Below, piece after piece: positions 1 through 8,670 of a stretch of DNA of 64,000 nucleotides. Origin of the DNA: JABDQA01 sp963759125 (GTDB lineage Bacteria > Desulfobacterota > Desulfobulbia > Desulfobulbales > Desulfocapsaceae); the NCBI GenBank assembly GCA_963759125.1, contig CAVWXN010000008.1, positions 186,001-250,000 of the forward strand, given 5' to 3'. Both the position numbers and the translations under genes were made by a program. Every line of letters begins with the position of its first letter. Position 1 is the first letter of the stretch. The notes below the pieces were generated by a model that saw only the letters and a program-made list of their open reading frames with translations, was not told the DNA's origin and ran no database searches.

Positions 1-177
1 ATTTGAGTCGTCCATTTCGACTAAACCTTCTACTAATTTACACAACACTTAGTGCACCAAAGCGTCAGTTTGTGACGATTTTTGTCGGTTCATTTTGGAC
101 TTCATTAGGTGATGGCTGTTGACAGGGGTATTGCTAGCTCATAAGGTGAAAAGAAGATTGATTCTGTTGGCTCGAAG

Positions 178-454
178 ATGAAAAAACTCACACCCAAAAA
201 CCTGAGATGGATCAAGGTCCTCCACCTGATCTGTGTGAGCTGTTGGCTAGGAGGGGCCGTGGGAAACGGCTAATGATGAATTTTCAGGCGAACTCGGCCT
301 CGCCTCACCCGCCGATCAGGAGTATCTTTATAATCAGCGAATGAATTTGTGGTTCGGTACCTGGCAATGTCTGGTTCTGCTCCTCACTGTCTGGATATCG
401 GTCTTCAAACCATGGCGCACATCCACCCAAAAATCTAGTACGGTAAAACGATGA
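178..454 (+). pseudogene. Decayed DUF2269 membrane protein gene (internal deletion)
   Basis: Two pieces of one gene lie in different frames. Positions 178-273 begin ATG and encode 31 residues with KVLHLICVSCWLGGAVG, the usual N-terminal membrane helix of the DUF2269 integral membrane family. Positions 275-454 in the next frame encode a typical C-terminus of the family (SGELGL, YLYNQRMNLWFG, then a helix ending ISVFKPW). The middle of a protein of about 150 residues (roughly 70 residues, with the central helices) is missing, and the pieces are out of frame. The TGA of the second piece overlaps the ATG of the next gene (ATGA at 451-454), so the intact ancestor was probably translationally coupled to it. 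Family assignment is by recall of conserved patterns. The function of DUF2269 is unknown. Confidence 0.6.
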
Positions 455-861
455 CACATATTTTCACCTATGGGTCGCTGATGTTCGAACAGGTCTGGAA
501 GGAAGTGGTGAGCGGAACCTATCGACATCACCCTGGAACCGTATCCGGCTTCATTCGCCTTTCAATACTCAATGAACACTATCCGGCCCTTCTGTCAGGT
601 CCTGTCAATTCGACGGTGGCCGGTGTCCTCTACCTCGATATCGATTCAGGGGATCTGTCCCGGCTTGACGAATTTGAGGGAAGCTATTATGAACGCCGGA
701 TTGTCCAGGTCATGACCGACAACAATATCTTTGCGGCAGAAGCCTACGTCCTGAAAGACAGCTACCGCCATATAGCCACGGATACAGATTGGGACCCGGA
801 GAAATTCAAGGATCAAGGTATCAACCAATTCCTCGGATCTTACTTTGGTTTTGATCGCTGA
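451..861 (+). CDS. Gamma-glutamylcyclotransferase-like (AIG2/GGCT) protein
   Basis: This 136-residue protein belongs to the GGCT/AIG2 family, small cytoplasmic beta-barrel enzymes that release 5-oxoproline from gamma-glutamyl compounds or isopeptides. The substrate-binding YGSLM motif is at residues 7-11. The family motif LDEFEG..YYER is at about residues 72-81, and Glu76 is the probable catalytic acid. Length matches the family. The ATG overlaps the stop of the decayed DUF2269 gene upstream and no strong ribosome site is visible, which suggests inherited translational coupling. Exact substrate is unknown. It is notable that the far end of the window also holds gamma-glutamyl enzymes. Confidence 0.8.
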   Translation: MTHIFTYGSLMFEQVWKEVVSGTYRHHPGTVSGFIRLSILNEHYPALLSGPVNSTVAGVLYLDIDSGDLSRLDEFEGSYYERRIVQVMTDNNIFAAEAYVLKDSYRHIATDTDWDPEKFKDQGINQFLGSYFGFDR

Positions 862-898
862 CGAAAGGAATCCTCACTTTAAAACCTGTCGGTAATTA

Positions 899-1087
899 TC
901 ACGATTTGTCCAAAACCTCATCGAGCCTGCGAGCGATCTTCTCCATCTGCTCTGCCGTCAGCCTTTCAGGCAGACTGGTTGGCAGCCGCTGGTTGTTGAG
1001 AAACGCAGCAAGCGCAGCATCAAAGTGTGGACCCTGGCCGGGAATTATGCTAGATAGATGGCGCCTTGTCGGATGCGTTGTTATCTG
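899..1087 (-). pseudogene. C-terminal remnant of an unidentified protein
   Basis: Read on the minus strand, an open frame of about 60 codons ends at the TGA at 899-901. Its last 45 residues look like real protein: IPGQGPHFDAALAAFLNNQ, then LPERLTAEQMEKIARRLDEVL, an amphipathic terminal helix. No start codon with a ribosome site is present, and the frame is cut off by a stop at about 1088, just before asd. The simplest reading is the surviving 3' end of a gene whose front was lost when the asd region was joined. I do not recognise the family. The plus-strand reading of the same stretch has no protein-like character. Confidence 0.35.
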
Positions 1088-1161
1088 TTATTGAAAAGTT
1101 AAAAGTTGCTGGAGTTGAATGGTCTGGCGGCCGGTTGAAAAGATTCAGGTTGGAGGGAGCG

Positions 1162-2295
1162 ATGTATAAAGTTGGATTTGTCGGCTGGAGAGGGATGGTC
1201 GGTTCCGTTCTCATGAACAGAATGATCGAAGAAGGAGATTTTCAGAGGTTCGAACCTCATTTTTTCACCACCTCCCAGGCCGGTGAACCGGGCCCGGATG
1301 TCGGCCAGGGTGCAAATCCTTTGCAGGACGCAGGCAATCTCAAATTGCTTGCCAAAATGGATGCTATCGTCTCCTGCCAGGGCAGCGGTTATACCGACAA
1401 AGTCTTCTCTCAACTCAGGGAATCCTGGGCCGGCTACTGGATCGATGCCGCTTCCGCTCTGAGAATGAAGGAAGACTCGATTATCGTACTCGACCCGGTG
1501 AACAGGTCTGTGATTGACCGCGGACTGAACAGCGGCACAAAGAACTTCATTGGCGGCAACTGCACGGTATCTTTGATGATGATGGCTCTGGGCGGCCTCT
1601 TTGAGCGCGATCTGATCGAGTGGATCAGTTCGATGACCTACCAGGCCGCAAGCGGTGCCGGCGCCAAGAACATGCGTGAGCTGATTGCCCAGATGGGGGC
1701 GCTTGAATCGGAGGTATCTACCCTGCTGGCAGATCCCTCTTCAGCAATTCTCGATATCGATCTTAAAATCACTGCAAAGCTTCGTGACGGCTCCCTGCCA
1801 CTGGACAATTGGGGAGTTCCACTGGCTGCCAGCCTGATCCCCTGGATCGATGTTCCCGTGGAAAACGGTCAGAGCAAGGAGGAATGGAAGGGCATTTCCG
1901 AGACCAATAAAATTCTGGGTAGGAGTGGTGGCAATATTATCCCCGTGGATGGGCTATGTGTCCGTATAGGCACCATGCGCTGTCATTCACAGGCTTTCAC
2001 GATAAAACTGCGTGAAGATCTGCCGATTGCTGAGATCGAAAATATCATAGAGGGGCATAATGATTGGGTCAAAGTGATAGCCAACGACAGGCAGATCAGC
2101 AGCCAGGAGTTGACCCCCACCAAGGTTTCCGGAACACTCGATATCCCTGTTGGTCGGCTGCATAAGCTGAATATCGGGCCCCACTATCTGACCGCCTTTT
2201 CGGTGGGCGATCAGCTTCTGTGGGGAGCCGCCGAACCGCTCAGAAGGATACTCGGGATAATCCTGGATTATGTGGATGAAAGCGGCGGAGCCTGA
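1162..2295 (+). CDS. asd: Aspartate-semialdehyde dehydrogenase
   Basis: Catalyses NADPH-dependent reduction of aspartyl phosphate to aspartate semialdehyde, the branch step to lysine/diaminopimelate, methionine and threonine. The 377-residue product is of the E. coli Asd type. It has the nucleotide-binding GFVGWRGMVGSVL near the N-terminus, the active-site cysteine in GGNCTVS (Cys134; E. coli Cys135), and the late RCHSQAF segment with the catalytic histidine. I chose the ATG at 1162 because GGAGGGAG lies just upstream and the protein starts directly at the Rossmann motif. An upstream in-frame start at 1066 would add 32 non-homologous residues. It stands alone without lysC or dapA nearby. Confidence 0.95.
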   Translation: MYKVGFVGWRGMVGSVLMNRMIEEGDFQRFEPHFFTTSQAGEPGPDVGQGANPLQDAGNLKLLAKMDAIVSCQGSGYTDKVFSQLRESWAGYWIDAASALRMKEDSIIVLDPVNRSVIDRGLNSGTKNFIGGNCTVSLMMMALGGLFERDLIEWISSMTYQAASGAGAKNMRELIAQMGALESEVSTLLADPSSAILDIDLKITAKLRDGSLPLDNWGVPLAASLIPWIDVPVENGQSKEEWKGISETNKILGRSGGNIIPVDGLCVRIGTMRCHSQAFTIKLREDLPIAEIENIIEGHNDWVKVIANDRQISSQELTPTKVSGTLDIPVGRLHKLNIGPHYLTAFSVGDQLLWGAAEPLRRILGIILDYVDESGGA

Positions 2296-2338
2296 GCTCG
2301 GCTGAAGATACACCGCCGGACCCTGGATGCTGCAAAGC

Positions 2339-2890
2339 TCAGCTCTTTCCGATCCCCTGGCGAATCTGCTCAGCCAGCGAAGCACCCTGCTCGTCTGCCA
2401 CCAGCAGTTTCGCCAGTGATCGTAAAATTTCTTGCACTATTGCTTTTTTCGGCCTACTTGACAGCAGCTGAGTTTCCAGGGTCTTGATATCGATGACGAG
2501 CTCTTCGACCTGGCTGTAGCTGAACCCGCCCTCGACAGCTGCCTTTTTGATCTCGACAATCAGTTGTTCGACCGCATTACAAACCTCGCGAGCCAGCACC
2601 TCGACCTCTCCCAGCGCAAATTTCGCCTCGCTCGAGGCGTCGGGCCCATCCGTAATTTCCGCGTCAAGTAAGCGCAAACCAGCTGTCGTGATAGCTATAT
2701 CGCCGGTGAGATTTTTCAACTCGGCGTATCCGTCGATGATGAGATCCTCCGCAACGCTGCCGGCCTCCGACTTATCCAGGCCAAGAGCAGCTCCTATCTC
2801 GTACATTGAGACTTCAGCACTAACATCTCCGCCGCTCATCTGGTAAAGCTGCTGCAGATAATTGTTCATCTGTACATCCTCACTGCTCAT
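2339..2890 (-). CDS. Hypothetical protein with N-terminal winged-helix-like domain
   Basis: This is a 183-residue soluble acidic protein that I cannot assign to a named family. Residues 10-80 read like a winged helix-turn-helix: an ISxxE-like helix pair (VSMYEIGAALGLDKSEAGSVAEDLI), then a YAEL..L..DIAITTAGLRLL wing. Residues 90-180 are predicted alpha-helical and rich in Glu, Lys and Leu. The ATG at 2890 is preceded by GAGGTGGG, a good ribosome site. It lies downstream of the DUF3465 gene on the same strand with a 56-base gap, so the two may share a transcript. A regulator role is only an inference from the N-terminal fold pattern. Confidence 0.7.
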   Translation of the reverse strand: MSSEDVQMNNYLQQLYQMSGGDVSAEVSMYEIGAALGLDKSEAGSVAEDLIIDGYAELKNLTGDIAITTAGLRLLDAEITDGPDASSEAKFALGEVEVLAREVCNAVEQLIVEIKKAAVEGGFSYSQVEELVIDIKTLETQLLSSRPKKAIVQEILRSLAKLLVADEQGASLAEQIRQGIGKS

Positions 2891-2946
2891 CTATCCCACC
2901 TCTCTGGTTGATGGTATTATGATTCTTATAAGGCCGAACTTTTGTT

Positions 2947-3384
2947 CTAGTGGTACAAATTCCCCTGATGCTTGAGCCAGCCGTCGACGTGCTTTCCTGC
3001 CGGGTCACGGTGGGTCCAGTGGATGACTCCCCCTTTGTTGTTCCACTCATACTCACCGAAAAATTCCAGCTTATCACCCTTCTTGATATTCTCAACCCGT
3101 GGGGCAAGATCGATATTGTGGGCGATCAACACGGTCTGACCAGCACTGATGCGCAGGATTATCCTTTGATGGCGACTTCCTTCGACATCATCTCTGAGTA
3201 CTTTTTCGACCAGACCGGAGCCCTCAACCTGGAGATTGCTCAGCCGATTTTCATAAGCCGAACTTATCTTTGCTGCCCCTCCGGATTCTATCCCACCGCC
3301 ACGGTTGAAGTACCCGGCCTCATAAAACGAAGCCAGAATCATTATCGCCAGAAGAACAAAGATTACGATCTGTCTGTTTCTCAC
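2947..3384 (-). CDS. DUF3465 family membrane-anchored or exported protein
   Basis: 145 residues. Residues 5-18 form a hydrophobic helix (signal peptide or anchor), followed by a periplasmic domain. The C-terminal half carries the DUF3465 signature: RIILRISAGQTVLIAHNID, KGDKLEFFGEYEWN, then GGVIHWTHRDPAGKHVDGW. The family is small beta-rich, OB-fold-like and of unknown function, often next to nucleases or hydrolases. Its ATG overlaps the TGA of the alpha/beta hydrolase upstream (ATGA), so the two are translationally coupled and probably work in the same compartment. Function is not known. Confidence 0.85.
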   Translation of the reverse strand: MRNRQIVIFVLLAIMILASFYEAGYFNRGGGIESGGAAKISSAYENRLSNLQVEGSGLVEKVLRDDVEGSRHQRIILRISAGQTVLIAHNIDLAPRVENIKKGDKLEFFGEYEWNNKGGVIHWTHRDPAGKHVDGWLKHQGNLYH

Positions 3385-4172
3385 TTCACCTTTTCCTGCT
3401 GGAGTCTCGTTATAAAACTCTTTATTGAGGAGCTAAATGACGGAAAATTATCAATAGTGTTGTGATAGGCACCTTCTATCACAACTTTCTCGACAATCCC
3501 CTGGTTAAAAGAAGAGATCAGCCCAGCACTGACTTTGGCGGGAATTATCTCGTCACGCTCAGCAACCAGGGTGAGAACCGGTATATCGATCTGAGGCGCT
3601 AGAAGATCAGATTCAAAACGATCCTTCAACAATGGATTAACTGGCAGATAAGGATAGTAATGGCGCGCCAGGGCAACCATGCTTGAGTAGGGGGTGACCA
3701 GAACCATCCCCTTTACCGGCCTCGCGGCAGCCAGATACACTGCTACCGCCGTACCCAGACTGCGGCCCATGACTATCACTTCATCATGTTCGGTCACCAC
3801 ACGGTCATAGAGGGCCAGCGCATCTGAAAACAGTGCCTGTTCAGATGGAGAACCGCTGCTGCCGCCGTACCCCCGATAATTCATCAGGTACAAAGTGAAT
3901 TCTGGATAGATCCGTTCAAGCTCTGCACTGCTATGAATAACATTTTCGGCGTTGCCGCCAAAATAAAGCAGTACGGGCTTTGCTTCAGTCATCCCCCTCC
4001 AGACCTTCAGTTTCTGGCCATCGTTGTCCAGCCAGATGGATTGGAGTTCACTGGTTTTTGCTTCGGAATGGGGATAGTAGATCAGGCTTCGCTGGCGAAG
4101 ATAGAGAAACAGACAAAAGCAACCGTAGGCAAGAGCGGCAAGAAAGAGTATCCAGAGGGTGACTTTTGACAT
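3381..4172 (-). CDS. Alpha/beta hydrolase, membrane-anchored
   Basis: 263 residues with one N-terminal membrane helix (about residues 5-24) and an alpha/beta hydrolase domain of the BEM46/YfhR type. The nucleophile elbow GRSLGT places Ser138. Asp207 (in VAERDEII) and His237 (in GAYHNTI) complete the triad. FGGNAENV and MNYRGYGGSSG mark the oxyanion region. Substrate is unknown; the family includes esterases and peptidase-like enzymes of the inner membrane facing the periplasm. It is followed with a 4-base overlap by the DUF3465 gene, which argues for joint action. Confidence 0.88.
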   Translation of the reverse strand: MSKVTLWILFLAALAYGCFCLFLYLRQRSLIYYPHSEAKTSELQSIWLDNDGQKLKVWRGMTEAKPVLLYFGGNAENVIHSSAELERIYPEFTLYLMNYRGYGGSSGSPSEQALFSDALALYDRVVTEHDEVIVMGRSLGTAVAVYLAAARPVKGMVLVTPYSSMVALARHYYPYLPVNPLLKDRFESDLLAPQIDIPVLTLVAERDEIIPAKVSAGLISSFNQGIVEKVVIEGAYHNTIDNFPSFSSSIKSFITRLQQEKVK

Positions 4173-4231
4173 TGACTTTCAATCACCCGGAAATCCACAG
4201 ACCAGTTCCGTATAAACAGATCTACCTTGCA

Positions 4232-4651
4232 TCACTCGTCTTCGATCAGCCGTTTTCCAAGACAAACAACCTCATCAGTTTTGAAACCATGCCGGTGATA
4301 GAAGTCGATCACCCTAGTATTTGAACCCCTCACCATGATATTGAGTTTGGGACAACCCCTCTGCTCGAGCAGGTCGGCAATGTAATCTGTGATTTTTCTT
4401 CCATAGCCCCGGCCCTGTTGTTCCCCATCCACGGCCAGATAATAGAGCGAACCCCGATGGCCGTCGTAACCTCCCATCGCTGTAGCCACCAGGCTGGAAT
4501 CTACAAGTCCGACGACAAACAACTCGGGATCGACCCGAAGTTTTCTGTCTATATCAGCCTCCGGATCATTCCAGGGCACCACCAGCCCGCTGCGACGCCA
4601 GAGCCTTATGACCGTCTGGCGGTCATCATTTTCAAACGGCCTGATGATCAC
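4232..4651 (-). CDS. GNAT family N-acetyltransferase (YpeA-like)
   Basis: 139 residues, a single GNAT fold. Residues 1-25 (MIIRPFENDDRQTVIRLWRR) are the first strand and helix. The acetyl-CoA pyrophosphate loop is GEQQGRGYGRKI, and the motif-B region ends FYHRHGFK. The closest named type is E. coli YpeA, whose acceptor is not firmly known. The ATG overlaps the stop of the lutA part of the upstream gene (ATGA), so it is the last gene of the pta-ackA-lut operon. The link to acetyl-CoA and acetyl-phosphate metabolism is suggestive, but its target cannot be read from sequence. Confidence 0.85.
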   Translation of the reverse strand: MIIRPFENDDRQTVIRLWRRSGLVVPWNDPEADIDRKLRVDPELFVVGLVDSSLVATAMGGYDGHRGSLYYLAVDGEQQGRGYGRKITDYIADLLEQRGCPKLNIMVRGSNTRVIDFYHRHGFKTDEVVCLGKRLIEDE

Positions 4652-6812
4652 CGGTTCTTTTTCTTTCTTCGGCCGGCCAGGGCCTCTATGGTGTGCTTGA
4701 CATCGACTTTCGAATCCCGTTTTTTCAGACCGCCTCTAAGTTGCATGATGCAGCCCGGGCAATCGGTCAAAAGCAGATCGGCCCCGGTTGCTTCGACGTT
4801 GTTCAATTTGTTGTCGAGAAGCTGGGCGGAAAGTTCCGGGAACTTGGCCGAGTAGGTGCCTCCGAATCCGCAGCAGACTTCCGATTCAGCAGCTTCAATG
4901 TAATCCATTCCGGCCGAACGCATGAGGTTCTTTGGCGCATCATGCACTCCGAGCCCGCGGCAGAGGTGACAGGGAGCATGAAACGTCACTTTTTTACCGT
5001 CCCCGTCAAAGTCCTCGGGAGTTACCTTGAGTACATCATGCACAAAAGATGAGAGGTCGATGACTTTGTCGCAGAACGATCCCGACTTTGCTCCGCCAGT
5101 TTGGGATTATCCTCGAACAGTACGGGATAGTTATGCTTCAGATGTGAAGCGCAGGAAGCACAGAGGGTGACGATATAATCGACCTCCTCATCTGCAAACG
5201 CCTTGAAATTTTGCAGGGCCACCTCTTTTGAAACCTTCTTGTCGCCCATCATTTGGACAGGAAGTCCGCAGCATGATTGCTCCATCGGAAAAATCATGGC
5301 TACATCGTGATCTCTGAACAGATCAACTGCAGCGATCATCTGCTCCGGATACACAAAATCCTGAACACACCCGGAAAACAATCCCACCCGGTATTTCGGG
5401 TTTTCGACCCGGGGCTTTATCTCCAGCCAGACGTCACGGAATGGTTTTTCGGCAATGGCGGGCAGCGCTTTGAAGTCATGCTCTTTGAAAAACATCATCG
5501 GTAGATGCCGCATGAAGCCATCCTCGCCTGACACCGGCTTCTGGGCCCACTTGGCGGTCCTGAGCAGAGTGTGAAAGAGTTTTCTGTTTCTCATTATCTT
5601 GCCCAGCAGCAGACTCGGCAGCGGCTGACCGTCTTTTTCCTGAATCCGGGCATGAATTTCCTTGATCAGCCGTGGCAGATCAATTCCTCCGGCACAGATA
5701 TCCTTGCAGGCTTCGCAGTTGATGCAGTTCTGGACCAGGTGCTTGGCGTTTTCCTCACCATGGAAAAAGTAGGTGAGAATCAGGCCGATGGCACCGATGT
5801 ATACATGTCCCATCTTGTGACCGCCGACCAACCGATATACTGGACAGACGTTGGCACAGGCGCCGCAGCGCACACATCTGAAGACCTGAGAGAAGAGCGG
5901 GTCGGCCACCATCTCTCGACGGCCGTTATCGAGCAGTACGTAGTGAACTTCTTTTCGCTCCCCCGCACTGGCCCCGCACTGATTGGCGCCGGTGACCCAG
6001 GTCACATAAGAAGTAATAGCCTGGGCAGTTGCATTCCTGGTCAGCACCTTGACCTGGGACAAGGCATCACCGATGGTGGGAACCAGTTTGTCGATGCCCA
6101 GAAGCGCTACATGTACACGCGGCAGCGTGGTTACAAGCCTGGCATTTCCCTCATTGGTGACGATACCTATGGAGCCGCTTTCGGCCACTCCGAAGTTGGC
6201 GCCGGTTATACCCATCTCGCCTTCGGCAAATTTTCTCCTCATCTGGTTCCTGGCAACCTTGACCAGTTTTTCGATTTCTTCATCCTCCTCCTTGCCGGTA
6301 ACTTCCGAGAACAGATCCCTGACATGGTAACGGGAGAGGTGAATGGCGGGCATAACCATGTGCGATGGCGGCTCATCACGAAGCTGAATAATCCATTCGC
6401 CCAGATCGGTCTCCGTTACCTCAAAGCCTTCAGCGACCATGGCATGCACCAGGTGAGTCTCCTCCGCGGTCATGGATTTGGTTTTTATGACTTTTCGACA
6501 ACCCGCCTTGAGGCCGATTTCGTTGATTATTGCATTGGCTTCATCGGCGTCTTTGGCATAGTGAACGACCACACCGGCTTCTTCCGCTTTCCTGGTAAAC
6601 TGCTCCAGATAGTGGTCGAGACTTTTGAGTGTCTCATCCTTCATATCGGCAACGTCTGAAACAAGCTGTTCCACATCGATTTCAGAAAAGGCGTTGTCCC
6701 GTCCAACCCGGTAGGCGACGGCAAATTTGTCCAGGGCCGAACGCAGGTATTCGTTATCCAGAGACTCCTGGCATTCTTTGCGGTAGGTTTTCAGGCTTTT
6801 TGCTTCCGGCAT
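4648..6812 (-). pseudogene. lutBA: Fused LutB-LutA lactate oxidation iron-sulfur protein, frameshifted
   Basis: The unbroken gene would encode about 720 residues, the size of the fused LldF-LldE protein of Desulfovibrio lactate operons. In order: LUD domain (about residues 70-300), two 4Fe-4S motifs (Cys313/316/319/323 and Cys363/366/369/373), a first CCG cysteine-rich domain (Cys482, Cys514-515, Cys551/554), then a second CCG domain (APCHLCRGLG, VCCGFGG, TDCPGC). A frameshift at about 5070-5080 separates the two CCG domains. The 596-residue upstream frame runs into unrelated residues and a stop. The downstream frame (4648-5043) has no ribosome site of its own. A one-base deletion or two-base insertion fits. 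It may be a sequencing error, since the rest is well conserved. Role: electron-transfer subunits of L-lactate oxidation to pyruvate at the inner membrane. Confidence 0.88.
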
Positions 6813-6814
6813 GA

Positions 6815-7435
6815 TCAGTCCTCCAAAATCAGAATATGAAGCTCGAGTGGTCCATGCACACCAATGGAGAGAACACGCTCGATATCAGCAGTTCGGCTTG
6901 GTCCGGTGATAAAAGCCGTGTAAGTTGGTGAGTCCAGCATGAATTTCTGCAGCTGCTTCTCAGCTCCAAAGCCGTCGGCGAAGATTTTCGATTTCGCTAA
7001 CACGCACACATGATATTCACACAACATGGTAGCCAACCGAAGTTCCTCATCCGGGCAGTTGAGCACCAAGGTACCGGTTTCGGCAAGGCCGAGGTCGCCA
7101 TAGGTGAATCCTACATCGACGCCGATGAGATTGTCACGCATCCCCGAATCAATGCAGTCGATGGAATTTTCCCTGCACTTTTCTTGGAGCAGACCATACT
7201 CAGACTCAGAGAGAAACGGGGCGGCTATAACTTTGCGCAGCCCTGAAATGTCGAGAGCTTCATCGCTTATCGCATACCGGTTCAACGGCCGCTCGAGGCA
7301 CAAATTTACCGTGTAGCTCACCGCTTCATCAAAAGATGTAATGGTCGAAACAATGGCAGCGGAAACTTTCGCCTTCTCAATAAATCTGTCAACATCTGAG
7401 GACTGCTTCGGAATGGCTTCCTGGGTTTCGGTCAT
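6815..7435 (-). CDS. lutC: LutC/YkgG-type lactate utilisation protein (LUD domain)
   Basis: 206 residues. The LUD domain is seen in the GVDVGFTYGDLGLAETGTL block and in the C-terminal ITGPSRTADIERVLSIGVHGP, the diagnostic LutC motif. It acts with LutA and LutB in the iron-sulfur L-lactate dehydrogenase complex. Its ATG overlaps the ackA stop (ATGA), and only two bases separate its stop from the lutBA start, so translation is coupled through the operon. No membrane segment. Assignment is firm at family level. The lactate substrate follows from gene order. Confidence 0.92.
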   Translation of the reverse strand: MTETQEAIPKQSSDVDRFIEKAKVSAAIVSTITSFDEAVSYTVNLCLERPLNRYAISDEALDISGLRKVIAAPFLSESEYGLLQEKCRENSIDCIDSGMRDNLIGVDVGFTYGDLGLAETGTLVLNCPDEELRLATMLCEYHVCVLAKSKIFADGFGAEKQLQKFMLDSPTYTAFITGPSRTADIERVLSIGVHGPLELHILILED

Positions 7436-8667
7436 TGTCGTGCATCCTTAAAATATTTTGCGTCTTCAACAACGCTTATGCTCTCTCGGGCTATGGCCAG
7501 TTCCTCGTTGGTCGGGATAACCCAGATTTGAACCAGGCTCTCAGCAGTATGCAGAGACCCTGGTTCTTTAAATCGCTGAAGGTTTTTCTCAGCATCGAGT
7601 TCGATGCCGAGATGCTCCAGGCCGGCAACCGATTTTTCCCTGACGATTGGATCGTTTTCCCCGATGCCGGCGGTGAAGACCAAAGCATCCACCCGGCCAA
7701 GCACCGCCATATAGGCACCAATGTATTTTTTGTTTCTGTACGTCTGCACCTCAAGGGCCAGACTGGCCCGTTCGTCCCCTTTGCCTGCTGCCTCGTGGAT
7801 GTCTCTCATGTCATTGAGGCCGCAGATGCCTTTCAGCCCGGAATCCTTGTTGAGCATGGCGTCTATCTGAACCAGATCCATACCTGCAGTGCGCTGCAGA
7901 AATGAATGTATGGCCGGGTCCACATCCCCGCTTCTGGTTCCCATGACCAGTCCTTCGAGCGGCGTCATACCCAGCGAGGTATCTACACTGCACCCCTGTT
8001 CGACAGCACTCATGGAACATCCATTACCAAGATGAATGGTAATCAGATTGGTCTCCGGCAGTTGTCTGCCCATCAGTCTGGCACATTCTCCGGCCACAAA
8101 TTTATGGGAGGTGCCATGAAACCCATAACGGCGGACGCGGTGACGTTCATAGAGCTCATAGGGCAGCGCATAGATATGGGCCCGTTTGGGGATCGTCTGG
8201 TGAAACGCAGTATCAAAGACCGCTACCTGTATTATTCCCGGAAACAGCTCTCTTGCTACCCTGATGCCGTCAAGGTTGGCGGGGTTGTGCAGCGGAGCCA
8301 GTGGAATATTCTGCTCAATTGCCGCAACCACCGTATCATCGATAATAGTCGGTTGATGAAACGCTTCCCCTCCATGGACGACGCGATGTCCGATAACTCC
8401 GATCTCCTGCCTGGAGCGAACCACGCCTTCCTGCTCATCGCCCAGGACCTCGCCGACCATTAGCATGCCGCGCTGATGATCAGTGATCTTCATCTCTTTC
8501 TCTATCGTGCTCTGGGCTGACGATCCGGGGCGCATCCGACAGCTGATTTTGCCCACTTCCTCGCCGATACGTTCAACCAGCCCAGAGGCCAGGACCTGCT
8601 CGCCCTCCATCTCCAGAAGCTGGAACTTTATCGAGGAACTGCCCGAATTTATAACCAGTGCTTTCAT
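7432..8667 (-). CDS. ackA: Acetate kinase
   Basis: Converts acetyl phosphate and ADP to acetate and ATP, the substrate-level phosphorylation step of incomplete lactate oxidation. 411 residues, normal length. It has the N-terminal phosphate loop NSGSSSIKF, RVVHGG (substrate arginine), GFHGTSH with the catalytic-site histidine, HLGNG, GTRSGDVDP, and the C-terminal PTNEEL glutamate. It starts three bases after the pta stop and overlaps lutC. Cytoplasmic, with no unusual residues seen. Confidence 0.97.
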   Translation of the reverse strand: MKALVINSGSSSIKFQLLEMEGEQVLASGLVERIGEEVGKISCRMRPGSSAQSTIEKEMKITDHQRGMLMVGEVLGDEQEGVVRSRQEIGVIGHRVVHGGEAFHQPTIIDDTVVAAIEQNIPLAPLHNPANLDGIRVARELFPGIIQVAVFDTAFHQTIPKRAHIYALPYELYERHRVRRYGFHGTSHKFVAGECARLMGRQLPETNLITIHLGNGCSMSAVEQGCSVDTSLGMTPLEGLVMGTRSGDVDPAIHSFLQRTAGMDLVQIDAMLNKDSGLKGICGLNDMRDIHEAAGKGDERASLALEVQTYRNKKYIGAYMAVLGRVDALVFTAGIGENDPIVREKSVAGLEHLGIELDAEKNLQRFKEPGSLHTAESLVQIWVIPTNEELAIARESISVVEDAKYFKDARQ

Positions 8668-8670
8668 ATC

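Noticed and set aside
906..1094. Plus-strand 62-codon frame
   Set aside because: The minus-strand reading of the same bases is protein-like, this one is not.
1066..1161. N-terminal extension of asd
   Set aside because: The extra 32 residues lack homology, and a strong ribosome site precedes the ATG at 1162.
5571..6659. Long plus-strand open frame of 362 codons
   Set aside because: It is the antisense of the conserved lutBA gene and has no recognisable motif or ribosome site.
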